64,000 bases of DNA from Comamonadaceae bacterium CG12_big_fil_rev_8_21_14_0_65_59_15 (GTDB taxonomy: Bacteria; Pseudomonadota; Gammaproteobacteria; Burkholderiales; Burkholderiaceae_C), in NCBI GenBank assembly GCA_002786915.1, contig PCUV01000009.1:62001-126000 (forward strand), in the 5' to 3' direction. This document shows, piece by piece, positions 62,573-64,000 of the stretch; the first letter of the stretch is position 1, and each line of letters begins with the position of its first letter. The position numbers and the translations under genes were made by a program. Under the pieces are notes generated by a model that saw only the letters and a program-made list of their open reading frames with translations, was not told the origin of the DNA and ran no database searches.

Positions 62573-64000
62573 TTGTCACTGACGCTACTTCACCAAATTC
62601 AGTCCCGTGCTCCTGAAAAGCAGAGGGGGAAAATTGAAGCGTTTTGGTTGGCCCTTTGGCCTCAACCAGAAGGCATTGCCTGTGAACAAATATTCCGGAA
62701 TCTGCGTCTAGCGATAGTCGAGGAAATTCAGCGAATTGACAGTCTGGAAGAACCAGGCGGCGATGTTCTGAGAAACCGAGCGCAATTGCTCACATGGCAA
62801 AGTGCAATTGATGCGATTCAAGCTGCATCAAGTAAATTGCCTTCTAAGGTTCTGGAAAGTTTTGGTCAGCCGCCTGCCAATACTCAAAAGGGCAAGAGGG
62901 CTTATTTGCCTGATCACGAATCCCATCCACTTACCAGGCTGGGATTGACGGCCCACAGCATCTACTCGGCGTTCTGGAACTGCCATGAAAGTGCGCAGGG
63001 TCAGGACGTCGGTTTAAGCGAAACCGCAATGCAGGACGGACGAGCACTTCGTCGTCTGCAACTGTTATGTCTTCAGATTCAATCACACCTGATCGATGAC
63101 TACGCCATCAATCTGCAGGACTATGAACAATGGTTTCAGATAGGCAGGGTTGCCGAACCAGAATCTGGCAAGGATTCCTACAACCGCAAGGACTATTTCA
63201 TCGGCAGAGAAACCGACAAGCTCTACTTGGCATCGGTAGGCCATGCGTTGCGAGCACTTTCGTGGGAGGAGTATCTTCCCTTGCTCAAGGCAATAGAAAA
63301 GTGTTTTTCAGACGATGAAACTAAAACACTAACGGCAATTTCTGAGCTTGACTTGCCCGTGCCGCGTATTCGCACGCAGAATCAAGAGGACACCAAGGAC
63401 ACCAAGGACGCAAAGAAAGCCAAGGATGCAAAGAAGAGGCGTGAGTGGTACGGTATTGTCAATGCGCTTAGGGGACTCGCCAGGAAGATGCTGGACGACG
63501 GCATCTACGTACAACCTAAGAAACCCCGTAAACCAGGCAAACGCCGCAAGGGAAAACATCACATTGAAAGCGGCTACCTAGGCAAACTTGTCGAACTGAT
63601 TCCGATAAATCCACCAGAGGATTTGCCCGAGTTTGAAGGTTGGGTACCCTTCGAAGAGGTAGGCGGTATTGATGTCGAAGAACTAAAAAATGGCGATGAC
63701 ACTGAAGCGCCCAAAAGATCTGGTCTCACATTGATAAAACCATCAGATATCGCCGGGAAGCTTGCGAAGCTCAAGTCGCTGCAACTTCACTTGGCCATAC
63801 TGCGCCAAAGTTTCGGGTGGGACATTGCAGCACTTGCAGACTCAGAAAAGCAGTGCTTGAACGACCTGCTGAATGACCTCAAGCAGACGGTAGCTACTGA
63901 GGCCCCGGCGCTGTGGATGCCGCGTGCCTTGGTTGCTGTATCTTGGTTGTTGGGGAGGATGCTGACTGAAGTCGAACAGTTGCGCGTGGTTCCTGCATCA
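62573..64000 (+). CDS. Hypothetical protein, 3' end beyond the window
   Basis: An open frame of 476 codons from a TTG start (GGAG at 62563-62566, 6-base spacer) to the right edge without a stop. No family recognised. It is mostly helical and polar with a charged low-complexity stretch about 60% along (EDTKDTKDAKKAKDAKKRR). GC content and codon use are lower than in the preceding genes, which points to transferred DNA. The 190 bases before it hold no gene. Confidence 0.65.
   Translation, partial: MSLTLLHQIQSRAPEKQRGKIEAFWLALWPQPEGIACEQIFRNLRLAIVEEIQRIDSLEEPGGDVLRNRAQLLTWQSAIDAIQAASSKLPSKVLESFGQPPANTQKGKRAYLPDHESHPLTRLGLTAHSIYSAFWNCHESAQGQDVGLSETAMQDGRALRRLQLLCLQIQSHLIDDYAINLQDYEQWFQIGRVAEPESGKDSYNRKDYFIGRETDKLYLASVGHALRALSWEEYLPLLKAIEKCFSDDETKTLTAISELDLPVPRIRTQNQEDTKDTKDAKKAKDAKKRREWYGIVNALRGLARKMLDDGIYVQPKKPRKPGKRRKGKHHIESGYLGKLVELIPINPPEDLPEFEGWVPFEEVGGIDVEELKNGDDTEAPKRSGLTLIKPSDIAGKLAKLKSLQLHLAILRQSFGWDIAALADSEKQCLNDLLNDLKQTVATEAPALWMPRALVAVSWLLGRMLTEVEQLRVVPAS

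Overview
The window looks like about 64 kb of a betaproteobacterial chromosome, order Burkholderiales and most likely family Comamonadaceae (Rhodoferax/Polaromonas/Hydrogenophaga-like). This rests on high GC, a complete atpIBEFHAGDC operon, Burkholderiales-type housekeeping neighbours (lemA/TPM, YheT-like hydrolase, cytochrome c5) and dispersed hairpin repeats of a Comamonadaceae style. No species can be named from the sequence alone.

Layout. 1-1.4 kb: an edge-truncated DNA methyltransferase and a DUF493 protein, minus strand. 1.5-8.8 kb: F-type ATP synthase operon. 8.8-13.7 kb: lemA-TPM-TPM operon, NTF2-like protein, YheT-like hydrolase, cytochrome c5. 13.85 kb: tRNA-Arg(CCG), followed by a small integrative element (regulator, excisionase-like protein, tyrosine integrase, three coupled unknown genes) to about 18.45 kb. 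18.5-27.3 kb: YecA-like protein, nitroreductase, then arsenite oxidase aioBA (minus) divergent from aioXSR and an ECF sigma factor (plus). 27.4-31.7 kb: a low-GC accessory patch bracketed by two pieces of an acr3 arsenite-permease gene and holding a GIY-YIG protein, unknown genes, a Lar-like protein and toxin-antitoxin debris. 31.9-46 kb: redox and efflux genes including two copies each of a thioredoxin-CcdA pair and a BASS/ACR3-like permease, plus a CDF transporter, a COG0701 permease, an RND tripartite pump and a rhodanese. 46-49.3 kb: ferredoxin-flavoprotein reductase, thiolase, small cytochrome genes. 49.4-58.4 kb (minus): mobB and a second molybdoenzyme respiratory cluster. 58.8-62.4 kb (plus): a second binding protein/kinase/regulator trio paralogous to aioXSR. 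62.6 kb to the end: an unknown gene running off the edge.

How the parts fit. Arsenite oxidation (AioBA, sensed by AioXSR) sits beside a second respiratory molybdoenzyme system of unknown substrate. Its catalytic subunit, four-cluster Fe-S subunit, diheme cytochrome, TorD-like chaperone, polyferredoxin, monoheme cytochrome and nine-heme-cytochrome/cytochrome-b fusion are encoded together and divergently from their own XSR trio. The intergenic region carries a good sigma-54 -24/-12 element and three 16-bp dyads (GTTAC-N6-GTAAC type). MobB would serve the bis-MGD cofactor of both enzymes.

The most unexpected signal is a two-block promoter motif, GCRTCYTT-N13-CGTCWYC, found seven times between 31.8 and 45.7 kb with exactly the same spacer. 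It precedes both thioredoxin-CcdA pairs, both BASS permeases, a carboxymuconolactone-decarboxylase-like gene (opposite strand), the COG0701 permease operon and the rhodanese. It has the form of an ECF-sigma promoter, and the only sigma gene in the window is the ECF factor next to aioR, which suggests a local redox/efflux regulon.
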